From NCBI GenBank assembly GCA_027490955.1, contig JAIXXB010000022.1:1-64000 (forward strand): 64,000 bases of DNA, in the 5' to 3' direction. A program made the translations under genes and the position numbers. The notes beneath the pieces are model-generated. The model did no database searches, was not told where the DNA came from, and worked only from the letters and a program-made list of their open reading frames with translations. Below, in pieces: positions 61,313 through 64,000 of the stretch (the stretch's first letter is position 1; every line of letters begins with the position of its first letter). Source of the stretch: Rhodobacter sp. GTDB taxonomy: Bacteria; Pseudomonadota; Alphaproteobacteria; Rhodobacterales; Rhodobacteraceae.

Positions 61313-62043
61313 AACTGGCCGATCTTGTGCAGGCCACATGGCCGCCTGCCCGCGTCTTTGCCATGGGCCCATTCACCCTGCGCGATGGGGCAGGCGGGGG
61401 CAAGCGCGTCTCGGCCGCCAGCGCAACTGCGGCCTTTTCACCTGCAGATTTGATCGCTGCCGAAGCGGCGATGCGCGCTATGGGCCAATCGCCCCTGTTT
61501 GTTATTTGGCCCGATACAGATGATATGGGTCTGGATGCTGCGCTGTCCCTGCGGGGATATGACATCGTCGATCCCGTGCTGGGCTATCGCACAAGCGCGG
61601 CAGACATCCTTGGCCAAGATATCGGTATTTCAGATACTTACCCCCATTGGCCGCCGCTGGCCATTGCCCGCGACATTTGGGCCGAGGCAGGGATTGGCCC
61701 TGCGCGGCTGGCAGTGATGGCCCGCGCAGGCGGCCCCAAAACTGCAATTCTGGCGCGCAGCGGCGATCATCCTGCGGGGATGTGTTTTGTGGCCATAGCG
61801 GGCGATCATGCCATGATCCACGCGCTAGAGGTGCTGCCAGATCACCGCCGCAAGGGCCTTGCGCAAAAGCTGATCACACGCGCCGCGCTTTGGGCAACCA
61901 GTTTCGGCGCAGCGCATCTGTCTGTGGTGGTCACGCGCGACAACGCCCCTGCCCGCGCGCTGTATGCGCGCATGGGCATGGGCGAGATTGGCCAGTACCA
62001 CTATCGCGCAGCGGGCGCGTTACTGCAAAACGGGCATATCTGA
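61309..62043 (+). CDS. GNAT family N-acetyltransferase
   Basis: This 244-residue protein has a C-terminal GNAT domain with the acetyl-CoA site DHRRKGLAQKLITRAALWAT and DNAPARALYARMGM. The N-terminal half (DLVQATWPPARVFAMGPFTL) resembles a second, degenerate GNAT-like lobe. The substrate is unknown. It is coupled to the cinA-like gene by a 4-bp overlap, and its end overlaps the convergent LysR gene by 24 bp. Confidence 0.88.
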   Translation: MKLADLVQATWPPARVFAMGPFTLRDGAGGGKRVSAASATAAFSPADLIAAEAAMRAMGQSPLFVIWPDTDDMGLDAALSLRGYDIVDPVLGYRTSAADILGQDIGISDTYPHWPPLAIARDIWAEAGIGPARLAVMARAGGPKTAILARSGDHPAGMCFVAIAGDHAMIHALEVLPDHRRKGLAQKLITRAALWATSFGAAHLSVVVTRDNAPARALYARMGMGEIGQYHYRAAGALLQNGHI

Positions 62044-62922
62044 AAAGCGCCGCGCCAGAAAATCGATAAAGGCGCGCACCTTGGGCTGGGTAAAGCGACC
62101 GGGCGGATAAACTGCGTAAATGCCGCTTGGATCAGCGGGCAGGTTCGGGATTGCCTCTTGCACCAACCCATCGCGCAAGGCTTCGGCGCATAGGAAATGG
62201 GGCAGATAGGCAATGCCAAGGCCAGAAATAGCCGCATTCATCAGCGATTGACCATCATTCATCGTCAGCCATCCCGCCGAACGGATCACCCGCTTTTCGC
62301 CTGACGGCGAGGTGATTCGCCAAAAATTGCCATTGGCTTGGTTCGAATAATGCAGCAGGCGATGTTCGTTCAAATCTTCCAACCGCATGGGGCGGCCGTG
62401 TTTTTGAAAATAGGCTGGGCTGGCGATCATGCGATACACTGTCTCGGTCAACTTGCGCGCACGCATCGAGCTGTCTTCCAAATCACCAATGCGAATCGCC
62501 ATATCGAAGCCTTCGGAAATCAGTTCGACAAAGCGGTTGTTCAGCACCATGTTCACAGTCACATCGGGATATTCGGACAAGAAATCACCCAAAATCGGCG
62601 ACAACAAATTCGAGCCGAAATCAGTGGCCACCGAAATGCGCAACTGCCCAGACGGGGCCGATTGCATCGAGGTGACCAAAGCATCTGCATCGCCCGCATC
62701 GTTCAGCACGCGGCGGGCGCGGTCATAATAGGCAAGGCCAATTTCCGTCGGGCTGACGCGGCGCGTTGTGCGGTTCAACAGCCGTGCCCCAAGCCGTGCC
62801 TCCAGCGCCGAGACATGTTTGGACACAGCAGATTTAGAAATTCCCATCTTTTTGGCAGCATCGGTGAACCCGCCTTGGTCAACCACCGTGGCAAAAGCTT
62901 CCATCTCTGTTAATCGATCCAT
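62020..62922 (-). CDS. LysR family transcriptional regulator
   Basis: This 300-residue LTTR has an N-terminal HTH (MEAFATVVDQGGFTDAAKKM then GISKSAVSKHVSALEARLG) and a substrate domain (GQLRISVATDFGSNLLSPIL, FDMAIRIGDLEDSSM). It belongs to the CrgA/DsdC-like general type with no clear ligand. GGGG precedes the ATG at 62922. It is separated from the divergent ilvD by a 324-bp region, so control of ilvD is possible but unproven. Confidence 0.92.
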   Translation of the reverse strand: MDRLTEMEAFATVVDQGGFTDAAKKMGISKSAVSKHVSALEARLGARLLNRTTRRVSPTEIGLAYYDRARRVLNDAGDADALVTSMQSAPSGQLRISVATDFGSNLLSPILGDFLSEYPDVTVNMVLNNRFVELISEGFDMAIRIGDLEDSSMRARKLTETVYRMIASPAYFQKHGRPMRLEDLNEHRLLHYSNQANGNFWRITSPSGEKRVIRSAGWLTMNDGQSLMNAAISGLGIAYLPHFLCAEALRDGLVQEAIPNLPADPSGIYAVYPPGRFTQPKVRAFIDFLARRFSDMPVLQ

Positions 62923-63246
62923 ATTAATCCCCAAATGGATTGGCAGTACGTTGTTTCCTTTTGCAGGTCAATTCGGGCAAAGCTTGGGCGGGTATGTGGC
63001 GGGGCAAGGGTGATACTGTGGTCAATCTGGCGCGGCAAAAGCGCGCAATCGCAGCATTTGCGCCTGTTTTAGCAACAATCGTCAGAATGCTGCCGCAAGT
63101 CTTGGCAAAGGGTTAACGCCCGCTGTCCCGCCGCAGGCAACAATACTGCACCCAAATGCGCACAAAAATGCAGCGGGCTATTCAAGCGGCTTGCGGCGCG
63201 GGCTTTGGCCCTTTATCCATTTTGCAACTGAACAAGGGATACTTCT
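62923..63246. other. Gene-free region between lysR and ilvD
   Basis: This gap of 324 bp shows no convincing frame. It should contain the promoters of the LysR gene and ilvD. I see no strong operator, attenuator-type Ile/Val/Leu leader peptide or riboswitch. Confidence 0.5.
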
Positions 63247-64000
63247 ATGACGATCAACACCCGTTTTGACAAATCCAAACTTCCCTCGCGCCATGTGACC
63301 GAAGGTCCAGCGCGCGCACCGCATCGCAGCTATTTCTACGCCATGGGCATCACCGAGGAAGAAATCCATCAGCCATGGGTTGGTGTGGCAACCTGCTGGA
63401 ACGAAGCGGCGCCTTGCAACATCTCGCTGAATCGTCAGGCGCAGATTGTGAAACATGGTGTGAAAAAGGGTGGCGGCACCCCGCGCGAGTTTACCACCAT
63501 TACAGTGACGGATGGTATCGCCATGGGGCATGAGGGGATGCGATCCTCCCTTGCCTCGCGCGATGCGATTGCAGACACAGTGGAACTGACGATGCGCGGG
63601 CATTGCTATGATGCGCTGGTGGGTCTTGCGGGCTGCGATAAATCACTGCCGGGCATGATGATGGCGATGGTGCGCCTGAACGTGCCGTCGGTGTTCATCT
63701 ATGGCGGATCCATCCTGCCAGGCCGCCTGAACGGCAAAGACGTGACTGTGCAAGACGTATTCGAGGCTGTGGGCCGTCTGCAAGCGGGCGATTATTCCGA
63801 AGCCGAACTTGCGATTTTGGAACGCGTGGCTTGCCCATCGTCGGGGGCCTGCGGGGCGCAATATACCGCCAACACGATGGCCTGCGTGTCCGAAGCCATC
63901 GGCCTTGCGCTGCTGAATTCATCAGGTGCGCCAGCGCCTTATGAATCGCGCGATCAATATGGCGAAGCATCGGGCGTGGCGGTGATGAACCTGATCGAAA
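63247..64000 (+). CDS. ilvD: Dihydroxy-acid dehydratase, N-terminal part (cut by window end)
   Basis: The first 251 codons are visible. They show IlvD/Edd family motifs: GVATCWNEAAPCNISLNRQA, DGIAMGHEGMRSSLASRDAI, ALVGLAGCDKSLPGMMMAMV and CPSSGACGAQYTANTMACVS, including the Cys residues of the Fe-S cluster. IlvD makes the 2-keto acid precursors of valine, isoleucine and coenzyme A. IlvD is favoured over 6-phosphogluconate dehydratase or sugar-acid dehydratases by the N-terminal sequence. The gene continues past the right edge. Confidence 0.92.
   Translation, partial: MTINTRFDKSKLPSRHVTEGPARAPHRSYFYAMGITEEEIHQPWVGVATCWNEAAPCNISLNRQAQIVKHGVKKGGGTPREFTTITVTDGIAMGHEGMRSSLASRDAIADTVELTMRGHCYDALVGLAGCDKSLPGMMMAMVRLNVPSVFIYGGSILPGRLNGKDVTVQDVFEAVGRLQAGDYSEAELAILERVACPSSGACGAQYTANTMACVSEAIGLALLNSSGAPAPYESRDQYGEASGVAVMNLIE

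Noticed and set aside
1-64000. Transfer RNA genes, CRISPR arrays, insertion sequences and phage genes
   Set aside because: No T-loop type motifs in a cloverleaf context, no regularly spaced repeats, and no transposase, integrase or phage structural proteins were seen.

Overview
The window looks like chromosomal core sequence of an alphaproteobacterium of the Rhodobacteraceae (Rhodobacter/Roseobacter group). The basis is high GC, alphaproteobacterial LexA-type (GAAC-N7-GAAC) and RpoE-type promoter motifs, an RpoHII-like sigma factor followed by coaBC and dut, the putR/putA pair, COQ9 beside rpsU, a six-gene Mrp antiporter with fused A and B subunits, and intergenic hairpins that I remember as typical of this family. 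I see no prophage, insertion sequence, CRISPR array, tRNA or rRNA. About 58 protein genes and one RNA gene (SRP RNA) are called. The last gene (ilvD) runs off the right edge.

Layout. 1-7 kb: imuB (translesion synthesis accessory) with its own LexA box, a c-type cytochrome, a universal stress protein, a 596-bp gene-free stretch with structured repeats, trpS, a degenerate rhomboid and murJ. 7-15 kb: glnD, then the lpoA-like / rsmI-yraN-gshB cluster, comM and a GST with a TRASH-like tail. 15.9-19.6 kb: rpoH(II)-coaBC-dut-moeB, tightly coupled and headed by a candidate RpoE promoter. 19.8-26 kb: putR/putA (proline catabolism) and a 2,4-dienoyl-CoA reductase-like flavoenzyme. 26-34.6 kb: trpA, trhO, SRP RNA with a clear sigma-70 promoter, a HAD phosphatase, a signal-less CpdB-like phosphoesterase, nudC, SRPBCC, quinone oxidoreductase, COQ9 and rpsU. 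34.7-36.2 kb: an arsenic module arsR-arsC-aquaporin. 36.2-39.9 kb: an Lrp regulator divergent from alanine dehydrogenase, an MsrQ-like membrane protein, mscL and a nu-class-like GST. 39.9-43.3 kb: deoC with a tandem aldehyde dehydrogenase. 43.3-49.1 kb: mrpAB-C-D-E-F-G. 49.1-50.5 kb: mlaA-mlaC. 50.7-56.5 kb: a type I secretion ABC/HlyD pair coupled to RidA, GDPD, a FemAB-like acyltransferase and a pterin dehydratase. 56.6-64 kb: a methyltransferase, peroxiredoxin, ferredoxin reductase, rsmD, map, cinA, GNAT, LysR and ilvD.

Themes. Much of the content is housekeeping, with stress and catabolic modules between. Two Lrp-family regulators are each divergent from the amino-acid catabolic gene they probably control, and each shares an intergenic inverted repeat with it. 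Several other divergent promoters (nudC, mscL/GST, map/cinA) also carry perfect inverted repeats. The most unusual items are a pair of inverted intergenic elements whose hairpin stem covaries, an imuB without imuA under a LexA box that overlaps its start codon, a rhomboid lacking its catalytic residues, and a GST fused to a TRASH-type metal motif. I found no wholly new multi-gene system; the interesting signals are individual and are scored accordingly.
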